64,000 nt of DNA, from NCBI GenBank assembly GCA_963573305.1, contig OY754328.1, forward strand, positions 46,119,822 to 46,183,821. The letters are read 5' to 3'. Numbering within the stretch: position 1 is the stretch's first letter; every line of letters begins with the position of its first letter. A program made the position numbers and the translations under genes. This DNA is from Pyrrhosoma nymphula (Eukaryota; Arthropoda; Insecta; Odonata; Coenagrionidae). Positions 35,000 to 46,966 of the stretch are shown piece after piece. The notes under the pieces are model-generated. The model ran no database searches, had not been told where the DNA came from, and saw only the letters and a program-made list of their open reading frames with translations.

Positions 35000-36850
35000 C
35001 GTTGAAAACACATTCTAATCACTTTTCAAGTAAGTCGAAAAAAATATTCTTAGACCAAATTTCACTCAAGTACACCTGTTTATACGTTGGAAATCACCAT
35101 ACATGCAGTAATGCATATGATTGAAGATTATATTTAAAATTTTCGCCTTAATTAACGCATTGCTTTGACTTGGATTTTCGGCGAAAAATTCGAAATTTAC
35201 GAGAAAATCAAATCTAAATACGATTTTCTCACTCGGCATGATACCTTGATATTTGTTAGCAGATATTATAATAATATGATATTTATTATTTCGCATTTAG
35301 GCGAAAATGTGTACATAAGTAATCGAATTGTTTCAAAATGTATGCCGTGTGCCATAATAGTACTTGTTAAAATATCATTGAATTTCCAGGAATCAAAATC
35401 GGTAGCATGCAGTTTTTTCACTTTTATCGATAGATAATACTAATTAGGTCACGTATGCAAAGTTTCACGAATATCTGTAGATAAACAAAAATCGCTCCAG
35501 CCACCTTAACAGCAATGCATTAAAAGCATCTGTCAATTTAATAATGCAAGTCGATGGCATAATATTGTTAAAAGCTATTGAAATATGCTCTAATAAGGTT
35601 AAATTCCCTTAAATGCAGCCTTTATGTCCAGTATATAAGGTACTGCAAGTCTCGGAAACAATGGAAAAATTGCCTATCAACGAAAATGAAAATAGATCGA
35701 AATTTGCAATAACTTTGCGTTTAAACATAAAATAATTCAGTTTATCGATCGATAGACAAATATCGGTTGCAAGAATTAATATTTTAATGATTTGGCCTCA
35801 TTTTGGTCGAAGAATGGAACTTGTATCTCAATTATTTTATGTTTATTTATTTGTTACGTCATTAGCGTGTATTGTTAGCCTTAAATACCTGAAAAACCTA
35901 TGAAATTTATAAAATTTAATGTTAGTAACAGTTGAAAAAAACAAATTGGTACAGCTTGTATTCTAATTTTTTAAAATACAATTAATTGACAGTTATAATT
36001 GTTTCATGTTATTATTGAATCAAATAAACGTGAATGTGAAATTAAAAATGAGACTTGACATTCATAGAAGTATATATGCAATACAAATGCAGGTATATTT
36101 GGAAAATAGGTTCTTTATATCAAAAGATTGTTCTATAGTATGTCAAAAGAAGTGTTCAGCAGGATTCGTTGAACCGCGTGTTTAAAGTGAGTTTCAAGAA
36201 AGTGGAAAAAATGACTAGTCCGCCTTCTTCCGGATCCGGACGTCAGTGCACCACATAAATATGCTCTAGGTATATCTCTGCTCTATTGGCGTGGCCTTAG
36301 CATTTCCTGATTGGCAGAAATCGAAACCTTGTGCATGGTCCCTAGGAACACAAATCTTGACAGAGAATTGCCTGTCATTATGCCATGGTTTGAATTGACG
36401 TTTTCGGTTGGAGAGATTCGTTTTCTGGGAGATGTTTCGAAACCAATGGACTAAAGGGAGAGTTCTTAATAAGTCGGAATAGCGCAACTGGGGCGCTAAA
36501 CAGCGCTCGTTTTAAGAGCATCGCGTCGAAAGCGCTTCGGTTCGTCGGAGAGCAGCAGGTAAGGACGCGACATCGGGCAAGGAAGGCATCGGGCCGCCTC
36601 CACTTTCGGAATGCCGTGACACAGATAAACACGCTCTCTTGCGGGAGATTTCTTCGCTCTCGTAATTTCTAAACTCCAGAGAGGCCTCGTCTCCCTCCCT
36701 CTCTCTCCCCACTCAACGAACTGCGCCGCGGCAGAGAAACGCGAAACAGCACGCCGTGCATGTTTTCAACATAACTCTCGAGTCTCTGTCCATTAGTGTA
36801 TTTGAAAAATACATATATATTAACGGTCCCTCTCCATAGTGATAATACCT
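35000..36850. other. AT-rich spacer, no gene seen
   Basis: AT-rich sequence with no frame I can support. A GC-richer patch at 36480-36740 has overlapping biased frames on the minus strand without recognisable domains. Confidence 0.5.
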
Positions 36851-36857
36851 GTAGTGT

Positions 36858-37023
36858 ATGCTTGTGAGGCTTCGCCTAGTGACAAGCATTAGCGATTTAT
36901 ACTAATGCATAATTATCCGTAGTTACACTAACTTTCGGGTATAGTGTAATGCATTTTGGTGACTACTCACCCCCTCCCACACACCCCTGAGGAGGCTTGC
37001 AGGGTATTTTGTAGATGTAGATG
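36858..37023 (+). repeat. 3' end of the CR1/Jockey-like family, plus orientation
   Basis: From TATGCTTGTGAGGCTTCGCC to TGTAGATGTAGATGA this is the last 165 bp or so of the family seen at 23031-26078, in the opposite orientation and with the CACACACCCCTGAGG block and the GTAGAT tail intact. It contains no coding sequence. Length and position indicate a strongly 5'-truncated insertion. Confidence 0.85.
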
Positions 37024-37653
37024 AAACGCAATCCCCCTACTGCCCCCCACTACTTACGGAGCCCACTGCTTCTCCTTGGACAAATAATTATGATACTGTT
37101 AGGAGGAGCAGGGTTGAACTTTAGCGCCAGCTGGGATGTCGGCGGAGGGATATACTACAGGTGATTTCGTGCGAGAATATTAAGACGCGACGGATATCAG
37201 GAGCATTTGGCGGCAGCTGGAGGTTCACGCTGCCTGTTCAGGGGTCGCTGTGCGTGCCCGAGTCTGGAGAAGGGCAGGGTCTCGTCCGAAGTTATTTTCG
37301 TTCTCTTGATCAGAACAAAGTATTTTCGCTTCTATTCTCATCCCATCGTTGAATCTTAGCATACTTATTCATTTGAATTAAAAAAATATTCGCATATCAA
37401 GTTTATTTCATCTAGCAGCCGGTATCTTTTCACCGAATCGAACGACATTATCGCTCCTGATCGGGGGACCCTGGTTACCTTGGACCTCGGCACTCGAAAT
37501 GCACTTGATTGTAAGAATGAATAGCACCTTTTAGACAAAAAAATGACAGGTTGCTATTATCTATTGTCTCGCTGCTGCGAATAAATTTCGTCTCTAAGAC
37601 AACGTTAATCTCGATATTTATCACTTTATGAAAGATAAACTTTCGCGGCCCAT

Positions 37654-38013
37654 TTAATAGTTACTTTTTAAAATAAAAGCAACGTCGGATCCTTGAATAA
37701 TCGTACTTTTTGGGTGGCTCGCGTCGTAATTTACGTCTGTCACGAACCTTTCTTCTCCATTTGCGGGAGACTCTGACCATATGCTCATTTGATTCAGGCA
37801 AGCTGATAAGGTATCATCTTCAACAGTTTCAGGTCGAAGACTTACTTCCATTAGGATATGGGCGAAAATGTTGTCAGCAGAAACAACCAATCCCCGAAAC
37901 ACGAAAGAATTTTTTCGCATCAACCTAACCGCGTAAACCTTGAAATTCTCCTCTTCAACAGTTGAAGAAGCTTTCAACACTTTCCTCTTCGGGGTCGAAG
38001 ACAAAACTTTCAC
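37654..38013 (-). CDS. Unidentified 119-codon open frame, possibly an exon
   Basis: The minus-strand frame runs from just after an in-frame TAG at about 38020 to TAA at 37654. It starts KVLSSTPKRKVLKASSTVEE and continues with normal amino-acid diversity (NSFVFRGLVVSADNIFAHIL, NQMSIWSESPANGEERFV). The first ATG gives only about the last 92 residues. The bases just upstream, AAGATTAG, could be a splice acceptor, and a CpG-rich patch lies at 38000-38110, so a terminal exon or a short gene is possible. I recognise no domain, signal peptide or membrane segment. A chance frame cannot be excluded. Confidence 0.3.
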   Translation of the reverse strand: MKVLSSTPKRKVLKASSTVEEENFKVYAVRLMRKNSFVFRGLVVSADNIFAHILMEVSLRPETVEDDTLSACLNQMSIWSESPANGEERFVTDVNYDASHPKSTIIQGSDVAFILKSNY

Positions 38014-38788
38014 GCGACGCTAATCTTCGCTCGGGTGCCAAACGACGCCGAAGCGGCGGCGCTCCGAACTACGCCTTTTGACCGCCAGGGGGGTCAGGGG
38101 AGGGTGTGGCCGAGAGAGAACTACGGCAACACAGAGAATAAAATGAATCAAAGCATATTCTGTCCATTTCCTTCATTTCGCTACTCTCACCAATATATCC
38201 CCTGCCTGGATAATCCTCAGCGAAATTTCAGCTTAGACCATTCACCTTGAAGAAGGAACATCAAAATAGATCTTAAGAAAGGAAGAACTTTTGTCTCTTT
38301 TTGTCTTGAACTCTGGAAAGGGTCTCTTTCGAGACTATTAAGACACGCTCACCAAGAAAACGTTACCACGGGAACAGTAAAGCATGGAGAGGAATCCACA
38401 GAAAATCCCGCTACCGCTAATATATTCCATGCGAGGGGGGGGGGGGGAGAGAAGGGGGAGGGGTCACGTGACACCGAGCCGCCATAATGTATCGATACTG
38501 TGGCTCGGGTGTCACGTGGTGGGAAATGCTCAACCAGCGCTCACCTTTGTCGGCAGATGCTTCAGATTTTCAAAACCTTGTATAAATTAAAGCCCTTGAT
38601 TAGGATTTCGATACGTCCAGGGCTTTTGTACACCGATGACATCTATATTTAAACTTGAACAGCAGAGTGCGCACCGTCTGCTTGTTTTCGTTTGAATTTC
38701 AACTGCGCTTTGAAACAGTTTTCGAAAATATCAAAAATATTATTCTTAGTGAAGGTAAAAGGATCCAAAGAACACGGGAAACAAAACG

Positions 38789-39260
38789 CTATACCCTATT
38801 AAAGTTAGTGAAACTACGACTATTGATGTATTAGCAAAAATCGATAATGCTTGTCAGGAGGCGAAGCCTCAAGGATCAAGGAAAGGCCATGGATATAATT
38901 ATAATTATATCCATGGCCTTGGCGAAGCCTCACAAGCATGCACTGCCTATACTACACATATGCTACCAATGTTAGAAGGATCGTTTGTATTTTGCAGCTA
39001 CATAAATGGACAGATATACACGAAAGCACGGTGTGCAGTTAGTACTAGGCAGTAGATAAGGATATAAGTATTGCGGAGTAAATCAACTAACTAGCTACAC
39101 TATATATTAACAAACCTAATTGTCTCTTTGGCAGCTGTTATGGTCTCTCATCGTTCGAGGGAAAAATGGCATTTTAAATCTGTCCGTTCTGCAGTCTAAT
39201 TCCTTAATTTTTTTCTCATGATCTGATCTGCTGTAGTATGTCCAATTTCGTTAAAAAACG
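38789..39260 (-). repeat. CR1/Jockey-like family fragment with a palindromic insert
   Basis: Aligns with 23110-23540 of the young copy (3' untranslated region plus the last RT codons): shared blocks include AAAGTTAGTG...CGACTA, GAGGCGAAGCCTCA, and TGATCTG.TGTAGTATGTC at the far end. The outermost 3' tail is missing. A 49-bp insert at 38872-38920 interrupts it and is flanked by a 12-bp duplication of the family sequence. Confidence 0.8.
38872..38920. mobile_element. 49-bp insert with perfect palindrome and 12-bp duplication
   Basis: GGCGAAGCCTCA stands at 38860-38871 and again at 38921-38932, whereas the parent family has it once (about 23179-23190). The 49 bp between end in a perfect 38-bp palindrome at 38883-38920 (arms starting AAGGCCATGGATATAATT). 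It resembles the other palindromic inserts in form, but no hammerhead core is present and the sequence is unrelated. Confidence 0.7.
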
Positions 39261-39606
39261 TACGTAAATTGTGAAAAACTTTAGAGTGTATCTTAACCTC
39301 TGTATTTCAGCAGTTAACACCTACCGCTCACATAACGAGTTCCAACAACAAATGGCGTTCATTGCCTATAAATGTGAATAAGGCACAGGGTAAAAATAAA
39401 AGGGTGGGTCGAGAGGGTTGGCTGAATTGTTGGTGACTAGAATGATTAATTGCTTGAAAAAGTCATGCTCTGGTATACGTATTTTCTTGTGGTGAGGGAT
39501 CTTGCTTATTACCAAGGGGATGTGAATCATGTTCAATGTAGTCATTTATTGTGGCATTGCACCATGCTTACCCTAAAGTAAGTGCCTACGCGAGTGCATC
39601 TAGAGG

Positions 39607-39656
39607 GGCTGCAAAGGCTTGATTCATCGCTAAATGATTCTAAAGCCTTTGCAGCC
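39607..39656. repeat. 14-bp inverted repeat (hairpin)
   Basis: GGCTGCAAAGGCTT at 39607-39620 pairs with its inverse at 39643-39656 around a 22-bp loop. It lies in spacer without other features and I assign no function. Confidence 0.6.
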
Positions 39657-42349
39657 TGTCGTCTTAGTCATTCCTTGAGGCTCTCTGAGGAGTAATGGTA
39701 ACATCTGTACGGCATGCCCCACACAAGGATGAGGAGTGATACAGAGGGTTGGCTTCTGTTTAACCAAAGGTCATGTAATAAGAAATAAACTGATGATGCC
39801 TTAGTTTTTCCCTCTGAAACAATATTTAAAATATTTCCTTTTGGACTGGAGAAACCTTCTGATCATTTACAAGAGGCCCTCGGAGAAGTAAAGTTTTTGT
39901 TTCCCAAATAAATACTGCTTCAATTGTACGGATTTGAAAAAAACCATGAAATTTGATCATGAATGTCAACATGATGGTATTATGTAATGCAATGCGTTTA
40001 CGGATTATCAATTTGAAATATAACTATGGTAAGTCTACAATACATGCCTCATGTGATTTCAGTACTTCTTAATTATCGTAGTTACTTCCTTTTCTTAGCT
40101 CTTTGAAATGTGTGATGCTGCTGAAATACTTCCATTTTTGAAAAAGAATTTATTATTAAAATTTCACATTTCAACAAAAATTTAGAAATGATTTTGCTCG
40201 CTAGAGGGAACCTACATGTTGAATCTCCACATTCCTAGTGTGGCTAATATTTCACTCATAGGAATTTGAGATGAGATAGATGAGATCTACTACCTCTAAT
40301 GCTTCACTCTAGTGATGGGTCGGTCGTGAGAGATCGAATTCCGAGAGCAAGTTCTCTTAAAAGAAAGATCGATGAACGACTTCTCTCCAATGACCGAGGC
40401 GATCTTCACCGATCGCGACAGGAATGATTGCATGACATCAAATATCGATCACGAGACTTGAGACCGACCAAAAAAATCTTGAGTGAGTTTTATAACGAGA
40501 GATTCCAGAGTTACTCGCTCTTTCGTGAGATGTAGGCAGTTATTCGATGCTCCGCTCGGTTGCGCTAACAAAGACGCAGCGTAATAACAGTCAACAATTT
40601 ACATCACGACATAGATATCTTGCATCGAGAGAGTTTTACCAGTTTTGCTGGCTCGCTTTTTAGTAGAATAATAACATCATTAAAAATGAAGACCGAATCC
40701 GTTACACTGTCGGCAAAGAGACAGCTGGGTTAAGATTCAAAAGGAATGCAATGGAAATTAAACATGATCCAGGTACTTATCCGTTTGTTAATTCGCCAAG
40801 CAATGCATTATTTGTTACTGCGTTGGCTATGTAGTGCCGTTATTTATTACGTGCAATAGGTTAATCGTCACTTGTAAGTAGTATAGTACAATACTATATC
40901 CCTATGAATTGTTTTCCTTTGCCGCGACGAGTCGTAAATTGTGTGATAATTAAATATCTGAGTCTATGACGTGATCGCTTAGAAATCAAACCTGATACCC
41001 ATGCCGCTGTATTATATATATACCGGCCGTTTATATAAACAACTGTGATTCATATTGCCAATGTATTTTAAAAATTCAACTCCGCTCCTCTCTCTTCAAT
41101 CACTTTTTCTAGACTTTGATGGTGTTGCTGTCAATCAAGAATGTTTCCAGTGCTTCATTGGATGTCCGTTGGCTTTCCCTTCGTCTGAATTTTCTTCCCA
41201 TATGTCTTCCGAAGTATTGGCGTGTTAAAATCACCGGTGAATTCATCCAGAATTGTTTGTTTTTGGAATGCAGTTTGCTTTTGGTGTTATTTCAAATATT
41301 TTTAACTGCAATCTCATCAGCGAATCCTTTTTTCGGAGAATAAAATTTCGTATGTGCCAATAACTCTCCTTTTCATTTAGAGGAATGGTATTTGAAGAAC
41401 TTGATTCAGGGAATAATAGCGTGATTCCAGTTAATATAGGTTAGATCCAAACACCGTTCGAGACATGATAACTGCAAATTATGATTACCCACAGGTAATT
41501 TGATTCATACTTTCATCATTATACTTTTGTAGTGAATAGTAAGTTAAAAAAATGTACATAGGCTTGATCAGTAAATATCAGTATGAGTTTCCGGAATTTC
41601 ATTTGCATTTGCACTGAGTGTAGCTTCAATAAACGGTACAATGTAAATATCGTAATACTGTAATTGGTTGTAAGCAAAAATGAATTACATGAGTGGGCCA
41701 TTACATCAGCCTTAGGCATCCCATTGAAATGGGCAAGGAGTTATTTCAATCAAAATGTACTAACATGTTTAGTAAGGTAATATATGACTTCATACCACCG
41801 ATACTGTGTCACTTTAAATTGGCAGAAATGCTGTATGTGAGCAATTAAATAAATAAAGACTATTTCTGCGTGCAATAGAGCATCATATACTGTAAAATAG
41901 TGCTGGAAATTTGTAATCATCGTATCATCCATCAAAGTGTGTATTCGAACATGGCTTGTATACAGGAGCTTAGACCATATTCATTTAAAATTTAATTCCT
42001 TGGAAAGGACAAATTAAAATTTCTGATAGTACTAATTACTCATTGTACATCCAAAATCCCTGGTAAATATTTAGCAGGAAAATTTAGAAGGAACCTGCAG
42101 GAAGTTAGCAGAACATTCATGAGGATAATCAGAAACCTATAGTGGCAAAGAAAATCTTATTTTGGTTTAAAAACTGATGCCTATCTTAAACATTGGTGGA
42201 GTAATGCAATTATAGCATTGGACTGTTATCAACGTCTATTCATTCCACATTCACTTTAATTCTTATATTTGCCTGACCATGACATTTTACCACCATTATA
42301 ATGGTATACAGATAGCTTAACAGACATATATATTTCAGTGGTCATGACC

Positions 42350-42399
42350 AGCAGGAAGGGTGGAGTGGTAACTGCAGTTACCACTCCACCCTTCCTGCT
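42350..42399. repeat. Perfect 50-bp palindrome
   Basis: Arms of 25 bp (starting AGCAGGAAGGGTGGAGTGG) meet at CTGCAG with no spacer. Nothing in the flanks suggests a duplication. It may be a template-switch product or a foldback insert. Confidence 0.85.
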
Positions 42400-43004
42400 T
42401 CAAAAATTTCTTTCCTTAAAATGTTTCAATTTAGTTCTGCGCATCACATCCATTCATTTCAATTGCCTATATTTTTCCTACCTCTCCCAATGAAGCAAAC
42501 CTTTCCCTTCAAAAGTGCCTTTCAGGACCTCATTTCCTCTTAATTACCTACTATCTGACATAAAGTGGACTCCTAAATTTCCTTCACTGTTATATGTAAC
42601 TTCAATGCCTAGTCAAGTATCTCTTAACTTCTCTTCTATCTTACTTTCATTATCCTTCTCGAGAGCCACTCCTCATATAACTTTAGTCTAATCTCACCCT
42701 CTCAACATTAGCCAATGGTTTAGATCCACCGAAGTCCACAACCCTTTATAAAACCTTCCAAACCAACCTTTTGTTTACATCCTATATCAGGACTTGAGGC
42801 ATTACATATCCCCCATAATTCTTGAATATTGCTGATACAAGACATTTAATATCTTGAGTAGGACACCTCGTTCCACTAAAATTCTGCCCCAGTTACAACT
42901 TCATTCCACTATTTGTTTTTTGCTATTTGTCTTAAGCCTCTAATGGTTTCTACTCAATGACCATTCTCAATCTATACTCTGGAGTGAGATGGCAAGCCAC
43001 TTAC

Positions 43005-43087
43005 CATATGAGGAAAAATATCCACAGATGCTGAGTGGACTATGTTCCCTTCGTTCCTGCTCTTCGTCCAATCTGGCATGTGTGAGC
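43005..43087 (-). CDS. Candidate internal exon, unidentified gene
   Basis: The minus strand has an acceptor-like GCTGTTAG just before 43087 and an ideal donor, exon ATATG then GTAAGTGG, at 43004. The frame between them has no stop and reads LDEEQERREHSPLSICGYF, a charged and well-mixed sequence unlike the Leu/Ser-rich frames of the surroundings. It sits inside the hAT-like element on the same strand as two other exon-like pieces. I do not recognise the protein. The phases do not join directly to the piece at 44780-44915, so at least one further exon would be needed. Confidence 0.35.
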
Positions 43088-43363
43088 CTAACAGCTATAA
43101 TTACCCTTGTTAATTTCTACTACAGGTAAACAATACATCATAGCATGTCCTTTGATAACAGTTGATTAATATTCATAAATTTACCAAAGATCATGACAAT
43201 AGGAGTCGACTTAAGACTTAATCATATTGGGGTTTCAAGGAACATATTCAAAATAAGCCAAGTAGTAATTGTAAAAAACCTACACCAACATTTATTTCAC
43301 TTATTGATTATTAAAAATAAATGGATCTATGAATGGTTGCACAACCCTTAGTTTTCATCACCC

Positions 43364-43398
43364 CTGATGACAATGACTGAGTCAGACATCGAAACGTC
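43364..43398 (+). ncRNA. Hammerhead-like motif of a second Penelope-like family
   Basis: CTGATGA at 43364-43370, then a stem II candidate TGAC-TGA-GTCA (43374-43384), GAAA at 43391-43394, self-complementary ACGT at 43394-43397 and C43398 (GTC triplet). Downstream, CTGTTGGAAACCCGAGAAAGC resembles the end of arthropod Penelope-like terminal repeats. Unlike the other units it is single and I found no TSD. Confidence 0.45.
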
Positions 43399-44469
43399 AG
43401 CCTACATGGAGACCATCACCCTGTTGGAAACCCGAGAAAGCTTCTTAGGTTCCTCATATCAGTGAAATAAATAATATTAATAATATGTAACAGCATTCAT
43501 TAAGCATGAAGCATTATAGACCAAATCCATTTTACACTAAAATTTTGTTATAAGTGAAAAATCATTGATTACCTACCATTGCTTAATTATCCATTCATGA
43601 TCCTCTTCTCCATTAACTTCTTCAATTTATAAAAGGGTGTTACCAAAACTATGAGTGCATACTTGACTTAAATTATGACAAACATTTAATTTAAATGAGG
43701 GCATAAAAAATAATTTTATTCTGATCAAGTTGACTTTAAGTCATACAGGAACGACATCTGTACACTTAAGTTGACTGCTAAGTAATTGAATACCTGGATA
43801 ACTTGAGGCACACAACTTATCACATGATATTGTTTGCTCTCTGCTGTTAGTGATGTCTGTTTGGATTTGGAAACTGGCTCTCTTATAATAATTTACTCCA
43901 TAATACCCTATATTGGCATATATCCTTTGCCTCTATTGCATTCATACATTACTTCATTCACACTCTCTCCTATTCTTAAGACTCCTAATCTTCCTCCTTT
44001 AATGTCTCTTCCACCACATCATGAACCCACAATTTTTTCCATCTTCCTCTTACGCTATTCACTCCTCAATCACAATCCTGTTCCAATACTCAACTCTAAT
44101 CTATTATTTAAACATTGCCAAACCCACAGAGAATAATCCTTTCATAAAGTCCATTACGGTAGCATGAAGGAAGAGATATTTTCAAAATGTCAAAAGAAAA
44201 TTAATAAAAAGATATTAGCTTTAGTTCCCATAAGTATTCAGTAAGTATATCAAGCAAAAATCAACATGAAATACACTCAGAATCTTTACTCTTAATAATC
44301 CAAGATGGTATGTATATTGTTATAGCAAATTCAATGATTGCATGGGGGAAATAAACATTTGTCACAGTATGCACAGCTGATTTTTCTTCTTTGAATCAAA
44401 ACTAGGTATGACATACAACTGTTATCACTCATATGATATGTAAACACTACTGTTTTCTGATTACAGTTC

Positions 44470-44545
44470 TATAATATAGAGAGAACTGGCAGAGTGGATA
44501 TTGGTCTGAAGTTATTGATGGCTATAACCATTGATAAGCACTAAA
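44470..44545 (-). pseudogene. Non-LTR RT scrap
   Basis: On the minus strand it reads INNFRPISTLPVLSIL, the RT block usually written NYRPIS.LPVLSK. Only about 25 codons are recognisable before a stop. It lies inside the hAT-like element and differs from the other RT copies in the window. Confidence 0.5.
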
Positions 44546-44779
44546 CCATTGTGTAAATTAATAATTGATCAGAGGCTATTCCTTGCAAAGATAATAAACA
44601 TATATATTGAGGTCAGATATTTAGTAAACATTCTTATAACCTGATTGTTCCATGTATTTCATAAAATCTACAGAGTAAACTAGTTATAATTTTGCCTAGA
44701 TATAGTATTCCCTACCTGTTACATGATATAGTCTAGTAAATGGCAACTAGAGTAGCAATCAGATAGCAGAGAAACTCAC

Positions 44780-44915
44780 TGACGCTTGCATATTTTATTG
44801 CATTGCATTGGTGCTTCTTAATGATAGCAGAAATATCATCTAGAGGAAGAACGAATGTAGTGGGTTTAAAATTAGCACTGTCAGTGCCAAACAATTTAAG
44901 AAGATTCATCACATC
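44780..44915 (-). CDS. Candidate internal exon, unidentified gene
   Basis: A good acceptor (TGATTGCAG) precedes 44915 and a GTGAGT donor follows 44780. The 136-bp piece between is open and reads DVMNLLKLFGTDSAN, FKPTTFVLPLDDISAIIKK. The phrase FKPTTFVLP recalls the tubulin-tyrosine-ligase-like family (P.TFVLP) but the rest does not follow that family, so I make no assignment. Together with 46617-46761 and 43005-43087 it may form a spliced minus-strand gene carried by the hAT-like element. Confidence 0.35.
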
Positions 44916-45659
44916 CTGCAATCAGTTTTTAAATCCCTACTCATACACATCATAATAACAAATATTTTGTGTGTATTAGGCATTTCTTATAGGTAGCTTA
45001 GAAGCAATATATGTTAACTGATAAGAATTACGATATGTATAACTGTTGAATACCCTGTAAGACATAACTATAATAATAAAATCGTTTTCGTAACCAATTA
45101 ACATCTCCAATGTACGGGCAAAAGCATTTTGTGAGGGGGGAATTAATATAGCACTAAAGATTCAATACTATAACAAAGTGCATTTTTACTGAATATACAT
45201 TTTATTGAAAGGTACGCAGGTACATATACAAACCATCATTTAATAATATGCTTTTTAAACATTTAGAATCTATGTGGCATTGCGAAAAACATATTTACTG
45301 AACATCAATATAATTGACTAGTTTGATTAGTTATCTAAGTGACGAAGTGCATGGTGAAACCCCAACGATTTTAATCGATGGCAACAAACGAAGCATGTTT
45401 TGTAAGGAGCGTTTTACATTAGATATAAATCACTCAAGTGGCTGAAAAAATGCATATATTTCAACAAATATTGAGAATAGTAAACGTGAAGTCCTATTCA
45501 GTTCACTTTGGCACAAGAAGTGCTTCACGAGAAGAAAACAACATCACGACAGAAGCAACTTCACAAAAAAGTATTCATCGTAGGACTGATTGTTATTATT
45601 AGAATCACAGATATATATATGCACAGCGAATGTCTTGGACTCCTGTATTTGCACTAATA

Positions 45660-46130
45660 CTCTGAATTTATGCTTTATATTTACGATGTAAACAATAAAC
45701 GACGAATATTACGTTAACCTATGAACAAATCTTCGATTTTGGCATTTATTAATATTGTAAGCACTCGACGATCACGAGACAGTATTTCAGAAGCACAGTA
45801 ACTAAATTATAGATATATAGTACGATGTAAACAAACCTTTACCAAAGTTGAACGTTCGCTTTTTTACATACAATTCACTCTTAGACAAACACAGCAGCAA
45901 ACTATGAGATTATTTCAGGGGGCACTGTAACTTAAAAATCTACGACGTAAACAAACAAAAACCCACCATTAAAGGCTATTTTTGAAGCACTAACTCTTGG
46001 TAAATTTACGACATAAACTATAACTTTAGCATAAGTTGAACATACACTTTCTTCGTGTAACTCACGTCCAGAAACACAACGCAATATTATGCCATTTCAG
46101 AAGCACAGAAACTTTTATAACCTCCATGGT
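45660..46130. repeat. Diverged tandem-like repeat
   Basis: The phrases TTTCAGAAGCACAG.AACT and TACGA.GTAAAC recur at about 45677, 45785-45830, 45915-45950, 45985-46015 and 46102, at irregular distances of 70-130 bp. This looks like an old tandem array that has lost units. It lies near the right end of the hAT-like element. Confidence 0.45.
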
Positions 46131-46616
46131 GTATTTCCTGTCATAACACAAATCTACCTAACACAAATAACCTTTAAATATCAAAATATCACCACAAGAA
46201 CACACGCAATACATCACAGCACATATAACATTTGTAATCACTGAATTTCCATAATTGCATTGTCACTTAAATACACGATAAACCATCGTTTCAATATTCT
46301 CGACAAATATTACGTCTCGTGAACAAGTGAAACAGACTGTAATTGAAAATTGAATTTTAGTGCTACAGTCGGATAATTTGCTTTAAATTCTTACAGCCAA
46401 AAGAAAACGTTGATCGTTTCGAACTAAATACCAAAATAAAATTTCGCTACTAAATTACTATTAATCATTGGTTTCTATAATGAGTTGTTAATAATTTGTG
46501 GTCCATAAAATGTCACTCTTCAATAGTTTTGTAATCAAGTGGAATATTCCTAATATTCTTCGTATAACTATACTTAAAATCACAAACCAAGAGCATTGTG
46601 TAAAAACAAAACAAAC

Positions 46617-46761
46617 CTTCGCACGATTGCACAATTGTGCCTTCAAGTGTTTCCAAAGAATTACCCACAACTCCACGGAAACCGGCACTGAACGAGGTAG
46701 CTGCACTGAAACTCTGTGCCTGCTCTGTGCTATCAAGAGCAAAGCTGTACACCTCGGTCAT
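46617..46761 (-). CDS. Candidate first exon, unidentified gene
   Basis: An ATG at 46761 opens MTEVYSFALDSTEQAQSF, then FRGVVGNSLETLEGTIVQSC, and the frame meets a plausible donor, GAAG then GTTTGT, at 46616. The sequence is more GC-rich and balanced in codon use than the AT-rich surroundings. It starts about 200 bp inside the right end of the hAT-like element, a usual place for a transposon gene to begin. I recognise no domain; it is not a BED finger or a hAT dimerisation region. Confidence 0.35.
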
Positions 46762-46966
46762 GCTTACAGTATGAAACTCACGAACGACCAGATTTTTTAT
46801 CTATCACGATTTTCCTGAAAGATCATTGATCGTAGGCAACTTGGACTGCTCACTAGCTGGAAAATCGGTCTCTCTGATCGACGATGGAAGATCGAATCAC
46901 AAGCGGGAGTGACCGACGCGACCGAAATCTCTCAAAAGACCGACTTTTCCCATCACTACTTCACTC

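Larger units (their letters stand above)
40310..46958. mobile_element. 6.65-kb hAT-like element with 8-bp target duplication
   Basis: The left end TAGTGATGGGTCGGTCG and the right end (inverse TAGTGATGGGAAAAGTCGG) share a 10-bp inverted terminus, and CTTCACTC stands directly outside both ends (40302-40309 and 46959-46966). The terminal TAGTGATGGG and an 8-bp TSD are typical of hAT elements. Both subterminal regions are dense in GATCG, GACCGA and CGGTC motifs (40320-40470; 46860-46945). The interior is AT-rich and holds exon-like pieces on the minus strand, a retroelement scrap, a hammerhead-like motif and a diverged tandem repeat. No hAT transposase domain was recognised, so this may be a large non-autonomous copy. 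Confidence 0.75.

Noticed and set aside
44780..44915. Assignment of the exon-like piece to the tubulin-tyrosine-ligase-like family
   Set aside because: Only the phrase FKPTTFVLP agrees; ATP-binding motifs are absent and the rest does not follow the family.
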